The notes: generated from the sequence alone by a model not told the origin. Positions 9,450 through 19,208 are shown, counted from the stretch's first letter. The stretch: 64,000 bases of DNA from Marinomonas atlantica (GCF_001639725.1 NZ_LTAW01000008.1:62001-126000); one strand, 5' to 3'. Translations and numbers: made by a program.

Positions 9450-11036
9450 TTAGCTCTTAGGTACCGTGACCTGATGCCAGAACTGTTGGGCAATACCCTC
9501 CATTTTCTCCGACAACACAAACAGCTCGTCACAAGCTCCGGAATTATCTCGACATTTTTCAACAATTCCGGCCGTTACGGTCACTGCATTCGCAATCCGT
9601 TGATTAATTTGCATCGCTGTTTCACTTTGCTGATTCATCGCTACCGCTGTTTGCAATGCATTTTGATGAATTTGATCCAAACCTTCACGAACTCTTGTTA
9701 CTGCAATATCAACATTCATTGACTCTTCGTGAGTTCGCTCCACGGCCATCACAGCAGACTCCATTTTCGCACATGCAGCATTTGAGCCTGACTGCACCCT
9801 CTCAATCGCACTAACAATATCTTCCGTAGATTTATACGTTCGAGTAGCTAAACTACGAACTTCATCTGCAACCACAGCAAAGCCACGTCCTTGTTCGCCT
9901 GCCCGCGCTGCTTCAATCGCTGCATTAAGTGCAAGAAGATTAGTTTGTTCAGCTACTTCTTGAATAACCTCTACAACCGAACTGATAGCTTCACTATCAA
10001 TGCGCAATCGAGCAAGCTCATCATTCGCTTGACTAATATGGGTACGAACAGTATCCATTGCATCACGCGCCGTAACAATCGCTTTTTGACCGTCAGACAT
10101 AGTATCAAATGCAGCTTCCGTAACACGAGTGCCGTCTTGCGTAGCCTGAGCAACTTCCTCTACCGCGGCCACCATTTCATCCGTCGCTCGTTCAATCGAG
10201 CTAAAATCTTTTGATAGTTCATCTAACGCACGCTCACTGGACTGCACACTGGCGCAAACTTGAGTCTGCTTATCGCGCAACATTAACGAGAAACTACTGA
10301 TACGACCCGCCACAGCGGCAGTTTCACCTCGCAGCTTCGTCAAAGCCAATCGAATAATACCCGCTTCATCCGTTCGCCCTGTATAGATATACGCAGCAAG
10401 CTCCGAATCACACACCTGGCGGGATTTTTTAATTGCGGTCGCTAACGGCTGGTATACCAGCCACAGCAAACCTAGCATCACTAAAAACAAGGCAGTATTA
10501 GCCAGCCAAGTAGTACTCGCATCGAATTGTTGAGCGATGAGGTTTGACAGTAAAAAGTAACTAACAAAAATCATCAAGCAACGAACTGGAAACGATAAGA
10601 AAGACTTTCTAGGTAATTTTTTCTCGGGATGAGAGACTGAGTTTAGACTAGAGTAAAGTTTTTCGGCACGTTGTTTCACCTCGACTTCCGGCGCTCGACG
10701 AACAGATTGATACTCAACTACTTGTCCATCTGCCATAACAGGACTCGCATAAGCGTCTACCCAGTAATAGCTACCATCTTTACATCGGTTTTTAACAATC
10801 CCCATCCACGATTGCTTTTGTTGTAAATGTTGCCACATGTCAGAAAATGCCACTTTGGGCATATCAGAATGTCGAATAATATTATGATGATGGTCAAGCA
10901 AATCTTGAGAATTGAATCCACTGATGTGTTCGAATTCTTCATTAATGTAGGTGATTGTACTATCGAGCTTTGTCAGTGACAGTATATTGGAGCTCTTATC
11001 CAATATACGCTCTTGCCCCTGTTGCGTATAAGTCAT
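9450..11036 (-). CDS. PAS-domain methyl-accepting chemotaxis protein, Aer-like
   Basis: The 528-residue protein has an N-terminal PAS domain (about 15-115; motifs [20 protein letters not shown] and [15 protein letters not shown]). Two close hydrophobic segments follow (about 149-168 and 177-196), joined by a very short loop, so there is no large periplasmic domain. The signalling helix pair has its tip near 360-397 ([18 protein letters not shown], then [12 protein letters not shown]). This layout is that of Aer, which senses redox through a PAS-bound flavin and signals to CheA. FAD binding is inferred from architecture only. It is a lone gene, away from any che cluster here. Confidence 0.9.
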   Translation of the reverse strand: MTYTQQGQERILDKSSNILSLTKLDSTITYINEEFEHISGFNSQDLLDHHHNIIRHSDMPKVAFSDMWQHLQQKQSWMGIVKNRCKDGSYYWVDAYASPVMADGQVVEYQSVRRAPEVEVKQRAEKLYSSLNSVSHPEKKLPRKSFLSFPVRCLMIFVSYFLLSNLIAQQFDASTTWLANTALFLVMLGLLWLVYQPLATAIKKSRQVCDSELAAYIYTGRTDEAGIIRLALTKLRGETAAVAGRISSFSLMLRDKQTQVCASVQSSERALDELSKDFSSIERATDEMVAAVEEVAQATQDGTRVTEAAFDTMSDGQKAIVTARDAMDTVRTHISQANDELARLRIDSEAISSVVEVIQEVAEQTNLLALNAAIEAARAGEQGRGFAVVADEVRSLATRTYKSTEDIVSAIERVQSGSNAACAKMESAVMAVERTHEESMNVDIAVTRVREGLDQIHQNALQTAVAMNQQSETAMQINQRIANAVTVTAGIVEKCRDNSGACDELFVLSEKMEGIAQQFWHQVTVPKS

Positions 11037-11224
11037 TTGTATCCCTACTAATTTAGTAAAAAATAAGGATAGGAGTGTATCGTGCTATCAAATAGCCATC
11101 TTGACAAAAATCATGATAAGCACATTTTATCTATTCACTTAACCGATCTGTCACTCATAAAATGTTCATTTTTGCGCACAATGAATTCAACCAATGACGA
11201 CATTAAATAAAAAATAACACATAA

Positions 11225-11251
11225 AAAAACGCACCATCTAGGTGCGTTTTT
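11225..11251. terminator. terminator after thiI
   Basis: A perfect 11-bp inverted repeat (11225-11235 with 11241-11251, 5-base loop) with A and T runs at its flanks lies 34 bases past the thiI stop on the minus strand. Confidence 0.88.
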
Positions 11252-11284
11252 AGACAACATATAAATCTTTTCACTCTAATTCGA

Positions 11285-12736
11285 CTACGGTAGGTAAACG
11301 CCTACATTTTCATAACCTTTCGACATTAGATGAGAAGCATGAATTCGACTCATAACGCCTTTTCCGCAGTATAAAAGATATGTTACGTCTTGATCTAAGC
11401 TGGGCCACTTATTCCCTAATGTGAAGAAGGGTATGTTTAGCATCTGACGACCAGACGCTTTAATTGGGTTACGTTCGGCTTCATCTGGATGGCGAATATC
11501 AATAATCACTTCATCACTAACGGGCATACGCACCACAGGCACATCGCCTTGATACTGCTGGTCTACATCGGCCATCACATCTTGGATCGACATAACGCGA
11601 GCGTTATTTACGGCACTGTCTAATACATCAAAATTAAACTTCGCCTCTTCGCGTTCTACACGGTGCATTTTGGCACGTGTCGTGGGCTTAACAGAAATTA
11701 CGCCACAAAATTCAGGCATGCTGGCAGCAAACGGCGCTGTACCAATTTCTTTAGCTTTATCAATGATTTCCTGTTTATTCATTGTCACTAGCGGACGCAA
11801 CACCAGTTCATCCGTGACATTATCGATGACTTTTAAATTGATTAGGGTTTGACTCGATACCTGCGCAACACTTTCTCCTGTCACTAAGGCTTTTGCACTC
11901 ACTCCTTCCATGACGCGAGACGCCGCGCGCAGCATCATACGTTTCAAGATAACCCCCATCTCGGCGTTATCAACATTATTGAGAATCTCTCCAACAACGT
12001 CTTCAAACGGAATCGTAATGAATTTTACACCCAATTTTGAGCCGTATTTGTCCCATAAGAAATGAGACACTTGCTTCACTCCAATTTCATGGGCATCGCC
12101 CCCTAAATTGAAAAAACAAAAATGTGTTTTCAAACCACGACTCATCGTCAAATAAGAACTCACTGTGGAGTCAAAACCGCCAGAGATCAATGACAGCACG
12201 GCGTCTTGTGACCCCAATGGGTAGCCGCCTAGGCCCTCAATACGCTGCTCAATCATCCACACACGATCATCACGAATATCGATAGGTACCAATACATCTG
12301 GGCTCTTCAAACGAACCGCTAAAGCGTCACAGCGTGCTTTTAACGTGCCCCCAATGTGTCTTTCAGCCTCCACAGAGGAGAAATCATGATTGCCCACACG
12401 CTTCACACGTACCGCAAACACAGCACCTTTTAATTCCTCACCATAGGATTTTATGGCTTCCTCAACAATGCCATCTAAATCCGTCAACGGAAATTCTCGC
12501 ACGTACTGGAAATGAGCAATACCGGTAATATTGCGTAGTGACTCTACAAAAGCGTCACGTTGTTCCTCTTGTTCAGAGAAAATTTCTATAAAATCCCAGT
12601 TTCCTGCCACGGTCACGTTATCATCGTGATCACGCAAAACGAGACGAATATTGTGACGAAGCTGTTTTACGAACGCTTTTCGTACAGGGCGGCTTTTAAT
12701 AGTAATTTCTGGAAAGAATTTAACGATAAATTTCAT
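11285..12736 (-). CDS. thiI: tRNA 4-thiouridine synthase ThiI with rhodanese domain
   Basis: ThiI transfers sulfur to tRNA uridine-8 and, in many bacteria, to the ThiS carrier for thiazole synthesis. The chosen start (MKFIVKFFPE) gives 483 residues, against 482 in E. coli as I recall. The longer frame begins 45 codons upstream with a non-homologous tail running into the glnA promoter side. A THUMP domain covers about 60-165, the PP-loop SGGFDSTV is at 185-192, and a C-terminal rhodanese domain carries the sulfur-relay Cys457 in CGKGVMSR. All catalytic features are present, so both functions are possible. It is divergent from glnA. Confidence 0.95.
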   Translation of the reverse strand: MKFIVKFFPEITIKSRPVRKAFVKQLRHNIRLVLRDHDDNVTVAGNWDFIEIFSEQEEQRDAFVESLRNITGIAHFQYVREFPLTDLDGIVEEAIKSYGEELKGAVFAVRVKRVGNHDFSSVEAERHIGGTLKARCDALAVRLKSPDVLVPIDIRDDRVWMIEQRIEGLGGYPLGSQDAVLSLISGGFDSTVSSYLTMSRGLKTHFCFFNLGGDAHEIGVKQVSHFLWDKYGSKLGVKFITIPFEDVVGEILNNVDNAEMGVILKRMMLRAASRVMEGVSAKALVTGESVAQVSSQTLINLKVIDNVTDELVLRPLVTMNKQEIIDKAKEIGTAPFAASMPEFCGVISVKPTTRAKMHRVEREEAKFNFDVLDSAVNNARVMSIQDVMADVDQQYQGDVPVVRMPVSDEVIIDIRHPDEAERNPIKASGRQMLNIPFFTLGNKWPSLDQDVTYLLYCGKGVMSRIHASHLMSKGYENVGVYLP

Positions 12737-12816
12737 TGGGTGTGTGTTTTTCGTACAGTCGATTTTGAAGGCTGCACAGTATAAAGCATACAGCGCTGAA
12801 GCCAACCCTAAATGAC

Positions 12817-12823
12817 TGCACCA
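12817..12823 (+). promoter_or_regulatory. possible second NtrC half-site upstream of glnA
   Basis: The heptamer TGCACCA is a perfect NtrC half-site, but the other half is degenerate. It lies 31 bases (three helical turns) from the better site at 12848, the spacing expected for cooperating NtrC dimers. Confidence 0.4.
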
Positions 12824-12847
12824 AAAAAACACACAGCCAGTTAACAT

Positions 12848-12864
12848 TGCAACATATTGGTGCA
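12848..12864 (+). promoter_or_regulatory. NtrC binding site (enhancer) upstream of glnA
   Basis: The 17-base dyad TGCAACATATTGGTGCA closely matches the enteric NtrC site (TGCAC, five bases, TGGTGCA). It is centred about 140 bases upstream of the predicted sigma-54 start of glnA, a normal enhancer distance. Confidence 0.75.
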
Positions 12865-12970
12865 ACAACATTTAAAAAGAGACTCAACAAAGTGCGCCTA
12901 TATTCATCTGATAGCCAGCCCATACCTTAAACCACTGAAATTAAAAGATTTTTATTTCTGCCCAAAATTC

Positions 12971-12986
12971 TGGCACAGGATATGCT
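12971..12986 (+). promoter_or_regulatory. sigma-54 promoter of glnA
   Basis: TGGCACAGGATATGCT matches the -24/-12 consensus TGGCAC-N5-TTGCW, with GG and GC exactly 12 bases apart. Predicted transcription start is near 12997, 70 bases before the glnA ATG. The element overlaps the first codons of the longest glnA frame, which rules out that longer start. Confidence 0.85.
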
Positions 12987-13068
12987 TTACATTTTGCAAA
13001 ATACGCTTCATCTTGAAGCAACGCTGAATTCGAAAGAAATTTTGATTAAACAACATTGGAGAACAAAC

Positions 13069-14475
13069 ATGTCAAACATCACTCTTGGTTTGATCGCAGA
13101 ACATGACGTGAAGTGGGTTGATCTACGCTTCACAGATTTCAAAGGTAAAGAGCAACACGTAACTATTCCTGCGGCTACTGTAGACGAAGAATTCTTTGAA
13201 AACGGTCAAATGTTTGATGGTTCTTCTATCGCTGGTTGGAAAGGCATCAACGAATCTGACATGATCATGATGCCTCAAGATGATACAGCGATTCTTGATG
13301 TTTTCACTGAAGATGCGACTGTTATCGTTCGTTGTAACATCATTGAGCCAGCAACAATGCAAGGCTACGACCGTGACCCACGTTCTGTTGCACTTCGTGC
13401 AGAAGAATTCCTTAAATCTACAGGCATGGGCGACACTGCATTCTTTGGTCCTGAGCCAGAATTCTTCATCTTTGACGACGTAAAATGGCATGCTGATATG
13501 TCAGGTTGTAGCGTACAAATCAACTCTGAAGAAGCAGCTTGGTCAACTAACAAGTCTTTCGAAGGCGGCAACACGGGTCACCGTCCACGTGTTAAAGGCG
13601 GCTACTTCCCAGTACCACCAGTTGACTCTCATCACGAAATTCGTGCGGCAATGTGTCACGCTATCGAAGCAATGGGTCAAGAGATTGAAGTACACCACCA
13701 CGAAGTAGCGACGGCTGGTCAAAACGAAATTGGTGTTAAATTTAACACTCTTGTTAAAAAAGCCGACGAAGTGCAAGTAATGAAGTACTGTGTACATAAC
13801 GTCGCGCACGCATATGGTAAAACAGCGACTTTCATGCCTAAGCCTATCGTTGGTGATAACGGTTCTGGTATGCACGTGCACCAATCTTTCTGGAAAGACG
13901 GCGAAAACCAATTTGCTGGTGATCAATACGCAGGTCTTTCTGATATGGCCCTTTACTACATTGGCGGTATCATCAAGCACGCTCGCGCAATCAATGCCTT
14001 TGCAAACGCTTCTACTAACTCATACAAGCGTCTTGTTCCAGGCTTCGAAGCACCTGTTATGCTAGCCTACTCAGCTCGTAACCGTTCTGCGTCTATTCGT
14101 ATTCCTTACGTTTCAAGCCCTAAAGGTAAGCGTATCGAAGCACGCTTCGCTGATCCAACCGCTAACCCGTACCTATGTTTCGCAGCCATGTTGATGGCCG
14201 GCATTGATGGTATCAAGAACAAGATTCACCCTGGCGATGCTGCAGACAAAGACCTTTACGATCTTCCACCAGAAGAAGGTAAATTGATTCCAACAGTTGC
14301 TAGCAGCCTTGAAGAAGCACTTAAGTGTCTAGACGAAGATCGCGCTTTCCTAACGGAAGGTGGCGTATTCTCTGATGACATGATCGATGCATACATCGCA
14401 CTTAAGTCTGAAGAAGTTAACCTTGTAAACATGACAACTCACCCAATTGAGTTCGACCTGTACTACAGCGTTTAA
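13069..14475 (+). CDS. glnA: glutamine synthetase, type I
   Basis: GlnA makes glutamine from glutamate, ammonia and ATP. From [10 protein letters not shown] the product is 468 residues, the usual GSI-beta length, and a GGAGA site precedes this ATG. The catalytic signatures are present: DGSSIAGW, the ATP-binding motif around [14 protein letters not shown], and the metal ligands in [12 protein letters not shown]. The adenylylation site DLYDLPPEE has its tyrosine at residue 397, as in E. coli, so control by GlnE is expected. Expression should be driven by sigma-54 and NtrC from the sites upstream. A terminator separates it from ntrB. Confidence 0.98.
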   Translation: MSNITLGLIAEHDVKWVDLRFTDFKGKEQHVTIPAATVDEEFFENGQMFDGSSIAGWKGINESDMIMMPQDDTAILDVFTEDATVIVRCNIIEPATMQGYDRDPRSVALRAEEFLKSTGMGDTAFFGPEPEFFIFDDVKWHADMSGCSVQINSEEAAWSTNKSFEGGNTGHRPRVKGGYFPVPPVDSHHEIRAAMCHAIEAMGQEIEVHHHEVATAGQNEIGVKFNTLVKKADEVQVMKYCVHNVAHAYGKTATFMPKPIVGDNGSGMHVHQSFWKDGENQFAGDQYAGLSDMALYYIGGIIKHARAINAFANASTNSYKRLVPGFEAPVMLAYSARNRSASIRIPYVSSPKGKRIEARFADPTANPYLCFAAMLMAGIDGIKNKIHPGDAADKDLYDLPPEEGKLIPTVASSLEEALKCLDEDRAFLTEGGVFSDDMIDAYIALKSEEVNLVNMTTHPIEFDLYYSV

Positions 14476-14504
14476 TAACTGCTTCTAGCTCTTAGATTGA
14501 CAGT

Positions 14505-14536
14505 AAAAGCCCCGACCTGTGTTGGGGCTTTTTTTT
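14505..14536 (+). terminator. terminator after glnA
   Basis: The inverted repeat AAAAGCCCC/GGGGCTTTT (14505-14513 with 14524-14532, 10-base loop) is followed by T residues to 14536. It isolates glnA from the ntrBC unit. Confidence 0.9.
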
Positions 14537-14564
14537 GCCCTACTAAAAAACATTAAAATATTAA

Positions 14565-14581
14565 CGCACCATTTAAGTGCA
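14565..14581 (-). promoter_or_regulatory. NtrC binding site upstream of ntrB
   Basis: Read on the minus strand the 17-mer is TGCACTTAAATGGTGCG, an almost perfect NtrC site. It is centred about 97 bases upstream of the predicted sigma-54 start of ntrB. Confidence 0.75.
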
Positions 14582-14643
14582 AAAATAAGCACTATAGTAT
14601 TAATAAACCTAGAAAAACAAAGGCATTAAACTCTGCCCAATGT

Positions 14644-14659
14644 TGGTTCGTATTTTGCA
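14644..14659 (+). promoter_or_regulatory. sigma-54 promoter of ntrBC
   Basis: TGGTTCGTATTTTGCA has GG and GC 12 bases apart and a full TTGCA -12 element; only two -24 positions differ from the consensus. Predicted start is near 14670, 86 bases before the ntrB start codon. Confidence 0.75.
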
Positions 14660-14755
14660 ATGCTAGACACTAATAAAGTGATATTACTCTAACCGTGTTC
14701 CTTTTTAGCGCATGCATAACATCACACAATAAAATATTCTATAGAGGCACTTCCG

Positions 14756-15826
14756 GTGTACAGCTTACTGATCGACCATTTATCCACTGCGGTACTGCAG
14801 CTAAACAGAGAACTTAGCATTGAGTATCTCAATCCTTCAGCAGAAATGATGCTAGAGGTCAGTCGACGTCGTATCTATGGCCAAGACCTCGCTGCGGCAT
14901 TCAGCGAAGATGATGAGAGTCGTCGTGCTTTACTGTCCGCTATTCAATCAGGTCATGCTTTTACAAAACGTGAAGCCGAGGTAACACTAACAACCGGAAA
15001 GATGATTCTATGTGACTACAATGTCACTCCGGTTATGGGTGCTCTTAATAATACCGATAGTCTACTGATTGAGTTGCATCCAAGAGACCGGATGAAGCGT
15101 ATTTCTCAAGAAGATGAGCTCATTGCCAACCATCAAACCAGCAAAGAACTGATCCGCGGCCTGGCCCATGAAATAAAAAATCCACTAGGTGGTATTCGCG
15201 GTGCAGCCCAACTTATTAGTCGTGTTTTCGACGATGAAGATTTAAAAGATTATACCCAAGTTATTATTGAAGAGTCCGACCGTCTACGTGATCTGGTCGA
15301 CCGCTTATTAGGACCGCGTCAACTGCCTCAATATAAGCCACTCAACATCCACCGTGTCATCGAACGCGTTAATCAATTAATTTCTGTGGAATCAGAAGGT
15401 CAGATTACACTCATTCGTGACTATGACCCCAGTATTCCCGACATCATTGGAGACGAAGCACAACTTATTCAATCGGTTTTAAATGTCATGCGTAATGCCA
15501 TGCAGGCGCTGATCCAGCAATCTGATAATGTACAAAAGCAAATAACTGTCTCCACCCGTACCTTACGTCAGTTCACCATCGGCGCAAAAAGGCATCGTCT
15601 CGTATGTCGACTCAGCATCGTCGACAACGGTCCAGGTATACCTGAAAACTTATTAAAAACGCTGTTTTATCCAATGGTAAGTGGCCGCGCAGATGGCACC
15701 GGTCTCGGCTTATCCATTGCACAATCTGTCATTCATCAACATAACGGCATTATTGAATGCAACAGCCAACCACAGCGTACCGAATTTAACATCCTAATAC
15801 CGATTGAAAGTTCGGCAGTAGGCTAG
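14756..15826 (+). CDS. glnL: nitrogen sensor kinase/phosphatase NtrB (GlnL)
   Basis: NtrB phosphorylates NtrC when nitrogen is scarce and dephosphorylates it when bound by PII. The 356-residue protein is soluble. It has an N-terminal PAS-like domain (about 5-110), the phospho-acceptor His138 in RGLAHEIKNPL, and an ATP-binding domain with NVMRNAMQAL (N box), DNGPGIP (G1) and GTGLGLSIA (G2). The start is GTG, placed after a weak upstream site (GAGG at 14743). It lies 9 bases upstream of ntrC and has its own sigma-54 promoter. Confidence 0.95.
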   Translation: MYSLLIDHLSTAVLQLNRELSIEYLNPSAEMMLEVSRRRIYGQDLAAAFSEDDESRRALLSAIQSGHAFTKREAEVTLTTGKMILCDYNVTPVMGALNNTDSLLIELHPRDRMKRISQEDELIANHQTSKELIRGLAHEIKNPLGGIRGAAQLISRVFDDEDLKDYTQVIIEESDRLRDLVDRLLGPRQLPQYKPLNIHRVIERVNQLISVESEGQITLIRDYDPSIPDIIGDEAQLIQSVLNVMRNAMQALIQQSDNVQKQITVSTRTLRQFTIGAKRHRLVCRLSIVDNGPGIPENLLKTLFYPMVSGRADGTGLGLSIAQSVIHQHNGIIECNSQPQRTEFNILIPIESSAVG

Positions 15827-15835
15827 GAGGAAAAC

Positions 15836-17269
15836 ATGTCACAACAAGAAACTGTTTGGATCGTCGATGATGATCGCTCAATTCGCTGGGTATTAGAAAA
15901 AACTTTAGAACAGGAAGGCATCCAATGCCGTTTGTTCGAATCCGCTGAAGCATTAGCCAATATGATTGGTAAAGAGCAACCAACCGTCATCATTAGTGAT
16001 ATCCGAATGCCGGGTATGGATGGTCTTACGCTTTTAAGTCAGCTACAAAAAGAACATCCTTATATCCCAGTTATTATCATGACGGCTCATTCTGATTTGG
16101 AAAGTGCTGTGGCCTCATATCAGGGGGGCGCTTTTGAATACTTACCGAAACCCTTTGATGTAGAAGAAGCCGTTAGTCTGATCAAACGCGCAATTTTGCA
16201 CCATAACAAATCTAAACCAGAATCGATTGCAGCAGCTGTGGAAGCAGAGCAACTCGCCGAAAAAGAAATTATAGGTGAAGCGCCTGCTATGCAGGAAGTG
16301 TTTCGTGCCATCGGACGCTTAGCAAACTCCAATATTACGGTACTCATCAATGGCGAATCTGGTACAGGTAAAGAGCTTGTTGCCCAAGCCTTACATCGCC
16401 ACAGCCCCAGAGCATCAAGCCCATTTATTGCACTCAACATGGCTGCGATACCACATGATCTTATTGAGTCAGAGCTGTTCGGGCATGAAAAAGGTGCTTT
16501 CACTGGTGCCAACACACAACGTCGTGGTCGTTTTGAACAAGCCAACGGCGGTACGTTATTCTTAGATGAAATCGGTGATATGCCAGCCGAAACGCAAACA
16601 CGTTTATTACGCGTGTTAGCTGATGGTGAGTTTTACCGAGTCGGTGGTCATACACCAGTCAAAGTAGATGTACGCATCATTGCCGCCACTCACCAAGATT
16701 TAGAAGGGCTGGTCACAAAAGGCTCTTTCCGTGAAGACTTATTCCACCGTTTGAATGTGATCCGCGTTCACCTACCTAAATTGGCAGAGCGTCGCGAAGA
16801 CATTCCAAAACTGGCACGCCACTTTTTAAGCCGTGCTGCGGATGAGCTGCATGTTGAACCGAAAGTGTTAACAAGTGACACAGAAAACTACATGAGTCGG
16901 TTAGATTGGCCTGGAAATGTGCGCCAACTGGAAAATACCTGTCGCTGGTTGATCGTTATGGCATCCGGTCGAGAAGTATTAATCGAAGACCTTCCACCGG
17001 AATTACTCAACGCACCGCCTTCAGAAAGACCTCATGGCTCTTGGGAAGACGCATTGAAAAACTGGGTAGACAGTGCATTAGCAAGCGGTCAAAAAGGGAT
17101 TTTAGAACAAGCTGTGCCTAAATTTGAACGTATCATGATTGAAACCGCTTTAGCTCATACCGCTGGCCGCCGCCGTGATGCTTCATTGCTTCTAGGTTGG
17201 GGTCGAAATACATTGACTCGTAAAATCAAAGAGCTGGGCATCGACCACTCAGACAGCGAAGAAGAATAA
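15836..17269 (+). CDS. glnG: nitrogen regulator NtrC, sigma-54 activator
   Basis: NtrC is the response regulator that activates sigma-54 promoters of nitrogen assimilation. The 477-residue protein has a receiver domain with Asp55 in SDIRMPG, and an AAA+ domain with Walker A GESGTGKE (173-180), the sigma-54-contacting GAFTGA loop (220-225) and GGTLFLDEIGD as Walker B. A Fis-type helix-turn-helix ends it (ALAHTAGRRRDASLLLGWGR region). An AGGAGG site precedes the ATG, 9 bases after ntrB. Confidence 0.97.
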   Translation: MSQQETVWIVDDDRSIRWVLEKTLEQEGIQCRLFESAEALANMIGKEQPTVIISDIRMPGMDGLTLLSQLQKEHPYIPVIIMTAHSDLESAVASYQGGAFEYLPKPFDVEEAVSLIKRAILHHNKSKPESIAAAVEAEQLAEKEIIGEAPAMQEVFRAIGRLANSNITVLINGESGTGKELVAQALHRHSPRASSPFIALNMAAIPHDLIESELFGHEKGAFTGANTQRRGRFEQANGGTLFLDEIGDMPAETQTRLLRVLADGEFYRVGGHTPVKVDVRIIAATHQDLEGLVTKGSFREDLFHRLNVIRVHLPKLAERREDIPKLARHFLSRAADELHVEPKVLTSDTENYMSRLDWPGNVRQLENTCRWLIVMASGREVLIEDLPPELLNAPPSERPHGSWEDALKNWVDSALASGQKGILEQAVPKFERIMIETALAHTAGRRRDASLLLGWGRNTLTRKIKELGIDHSDSEEE

Positions 17270-17287
17270 TTCACCTCATGCTGTTAC

Positions 17288-17327
17288 AAACGACACTTAG
17301 ATCATGCTCAATCAAGGTGTCGTTTTT
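17288..17327 (+). terminator. terminator after ntrC
   Basis: The inverted repeat AAACGACAC/GTGTCGTTT (17288-17296 with 17317-17325) encloses about 20 bases and is followed by a short T run. Confidence 0.7.
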
Positions 17328-17417
17328 AGTTAGTTAATCTTGGTTTTTCTTGCTTTTTTGACAATAATCCACTTTCATAAAGAAATCTGACAACCGCACA
17401 TTTACAAGGATTTCTTT

Positions 17418-17798
17418 ATGTACCCAACTCTCGAGTCGATGGGCATCAACAGCTTCGAAAATATTGAAAAATATACCTTACGTTATGAAGGTGGTTTTGA
17501 TGTTCTGAAGATCTATTACCGTCGAGAAAAAGGCTCTTTACTACCAAAGAGCAAGAAATTCAAATTTGGTCGTGCCACCCGCACTGTATTGGCAGATGGC
17601 GGTCAACAACAATACCGCGAGATCAGCGAACCTTCTTTAGTCGTTCTGCGCGCAGTAGATGAGTTAGGTCGTTTATTAGGTCAAGAGTTTGACGATAAGC
17701 AAACCAAAGAAGACCTTATCAAAGAGTTAGATCACTTAGAGCGTGTTGTCGCAGACAAAATCGTCGAAATTAAAGCAAAAATCGAGAAACTGTCTTAA
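17418..17798 (+). CDS. DUF3461 family protein, function unknown
   Basis: The 126-residue soluble protein starts MYPTLESMGI and continues with ENIEKYTLRYEGGFDVLKIYY. I recognise this as the DUF3461 family of gammaproteobacteria, whose members are about 125 residues long. The N-terminal half is beta-rich and basic (KSKKFKFGRATRTV). The C-terminal third is a charged helix (about 90-126) that may form a coiled coil. No catalytic motif is visible and no function is known to me. An AAGGA site stands 7 bases before the ATG, and the gene has its own terminator, so it looks monocistronic. Confidence 0.85.
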   Translation: MYPTLESMGINSFENIEKYTLRYEGGFDVLKIYYRREKGSLLPKSKKFKFGRATRTVLADGGQQQYREISEPSLVVLRAVDELGRLLGQEFDDKQTKEDLIKELDHLERVVADKIVEIKAKIEKLS

Positions 17799-17810
17799 TC
17801 TTTGAAACAG

Positions 17811-17838
17811 CGGCTATAGATTCTATGGCCGTTTTTTT
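17811..17838 (+). terminator. terminator after the DUF3461 gene
   Basis: Hairpin CGGCTATAG/CTATGGCCG (17811-17819 with 17823-17831, one G-T pair) followed by seven T residues. Confidence 0.85.
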
Positions 17839-17884
17839 GGGAAAGTTTTACACTCCGTATATTATAAAATAACGGAGAACCGCT

Positions 17885-18442
17885 ATGCTGATCACGTCTG
17901 ATGCAACACAAGTTGCAGAGATCTTACGTAACGGTGGGGTTGTTGCTTATCCAACAGAAGCTGTTTGGGGGCTGGGCTGTGACCCGTTCAATCAACCAGC
18001 TGTGCAACGCATCCTTACCCTAAAGTCTCGTCCAGTTGAAAAGGGTTTGATTCTGATCTCTGGAGCTGCGCAACATTTAGAGCCTTGGCAAGAAATCCTC
18101 GAACACGTCATGTTTACGCGCTTAATAGAAGTCACTGATCGCCCAACGTCTTGGGTTGTTCCTGATACCCTTATCACGCCAGATTGGGTTCGCGGCCAAC
18201 ACCCAGGTGTTGCCATTCGACTCAGCCAGCACGAGCCTGTTCAAAACTTATGCTCTGCTTACGGAGGTGTGCTGGTATCAACTTCTGCTAACCCCGCTGG
18301 TCTGGATCCTGCGCGCTCGAAAGAAGAAGTCATTAACTATTTCGGTGATACACTTGATGCGATTTTCGATGCACCACTCGGTAACGCAGGCCAGCCCTCT
18401 CAAGTGCTTGACCTTATTACAGGTAAGCAATTTAGAGCTTAA
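17885..18442 (+). CDS. tsaC: threonylcarbamoyl-AMP synthase TsaC (YrdC/Sua5 family)
   Basis: TsaC makes threonylcarbamoyl-AMP from threonine, bicarbonate and ATP for the t6A modification of tRNA position 37. The 185-residue product has the short, YrdC-type length. Family motifs are visible: [14 protein letters not shown] at the start, the [10 protein letters not shown] strand, and STSANPAG for nucleotide binding. A GGAGAA site precedes the ATG. In many relatives tsaC sits with dprA or aroE; here it stands alone between two terminators. Confidence 0.93.
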   Translation: MLITSDATQVAEILRNGGVVAYPTEAVWGLGCDPFNQPAVQRILTLKSRPVEKGLILISGAAQHLEPWQEILEHVMFTRLIEVTDRPTSWVVPDTLITPDWVRGQHPGVAIRLSQHEPVQNLCSAYGGVLVSTSANPAGLDPARSKEEVINYFGDTLDAIFDAPLGNAGQPSQVLDLITGKQFRA

Positions 18443-18445
18443 CGA

Positions 18446-18474
18446 AAAGAGCCAAGCGTGATGCTCGGCTCTTT
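18446..18474. terminator. terminator shared by tsaC and livF
   Basis: Inverted repeat AAAGAGCC/GGCTCTTT (18446-18453 with 18467-18474), with a further pairing GC-rich core inside the loop (AGC/GCT), between two convergent genes. Confidence 0.75.
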
Positions 18475-18494
18475 GCTTTACAACTTAGCTCGTT

Positions 18495-19208
18495 CTAGTG
18501 ACCACCCAAGTAGGCATCTCGAACTTCTGGATTCACCAGTAAATCATCACCAGACCCGGTTAACCGAATTTCGCCATTGACTAATACGTAACCCCGATCA
18601 GCAAGCTTTAAAGCATGATTGGCGTTTTGTTCTACTAAGAATATCGTCATCCCAGTACTCGCAACATCCGCCAAAATCTGGAAAATTTGCTTCACGATAA
18701 TCGGCGCCAATCCTAAACTGGGTTCATCCAGCAATAATAGCTTTGGCCGACTCATCAACGCTCGGGCTATCGCCAGCATTTGCTGCTCTCCGCCTGACAT
18801 GGTCGATGCTCGTTGATTACGTCGCTCTTTTAACCTTGGAAATAACTCAAACATGCGCTGCATGTCTTCATCACAATGATCCATACCAATGGGGATGGTC
18901 CCCATCAGTAAATTTTCTTCTACGGACATACCTGGGAAAATTCGACGGCCTTCTGGTGATTGTGCCAAGCCATTCGACGCAACGTAATGAGCAGACTTTT
19001 GAGAGATATCTTCATCTTGGTAAATGATTTGCCCCCCACTGATACGAGGCTGACCAAAAATAGACATTAGCAAGGTGGACTTACCTGCACCGTTTGAGCC
19101 GATCATGGTGACAATTTCCCCTTGATTGACTTCAAGGTTAACCTTTTTCAGCGCCTGAATTGGCCCATAATGAACGTCCACATCCTTGAATTGAAGTAAT
19201 GCACTCAT
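18495..19208 (-). CDS. livF: branched-chain amino acid ABC transporter ATPase LivF
   Basis: This is one of the two ATPases of the high-affinity Leu/Ile/Val importer. The 237-residue product has Walker A GSNGAGKST, the Q-loop region, the ABC signature TMSGGEQQM, Walker B LLLLDEPSLGL and the switch His in LVEQNANH. It is the last gene of livKHMGF and overlaps the end of livG by 4 bases (ATGA type), so the two subunits are translationally coupled. Confidence 0.95.
   Translation of the reverse strand: MSALLQFKDVDVHYGPIQALKKVNLEVNQGEIVTMIGSNGAGKSTLLMSIFGQPRISGGQIIYQDEDISQKSAHYVASNGLAQSPEGRRIFPGMSVEENLLMGTIPIGMDHCDEDMQRMFELFPRLKERRNQRASTMSGGEQQMLAIARALMSRPKLLLLDEPSLGLAPIIVKQIFQILADVASTGMTIFLVEQNANHALKLADRGYVLVNGEIRLTGSGDDLLVNPEVRDAYLGGH

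Noticed and set aside
9330-9722. 130-residue frame opposite the chemoreceptor end
   Set aside because: Low-quality composition and antisense to a well-supported gene; no family recognised.
12737-12871. Longer N-terminus of thiI
   Set aside because: The extra 45 residues do not resemble ThiI and run over an NtrC-type site; MKFIVKFFPE gives the standard length.
12982-13068. Longer N-terminus of glnA
   Set aside because: It begins within the sigma-54 promoter and before the predicted transcription start; homology and the ribosome site favour 13069.
13543-13980. 145-residue frame opposite glnA
   Set aside because: It is a codon-bias shadow of glnA: rich in Val, Thr and Phe, with no ribosome site.
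14576-14593. AGTGC/GCACT inverted repeat upstream of ntrB as a second NtrC site
   Set aside because: The half-sites face the wrong way for NtrC and overlap the better site at 14565-14581.
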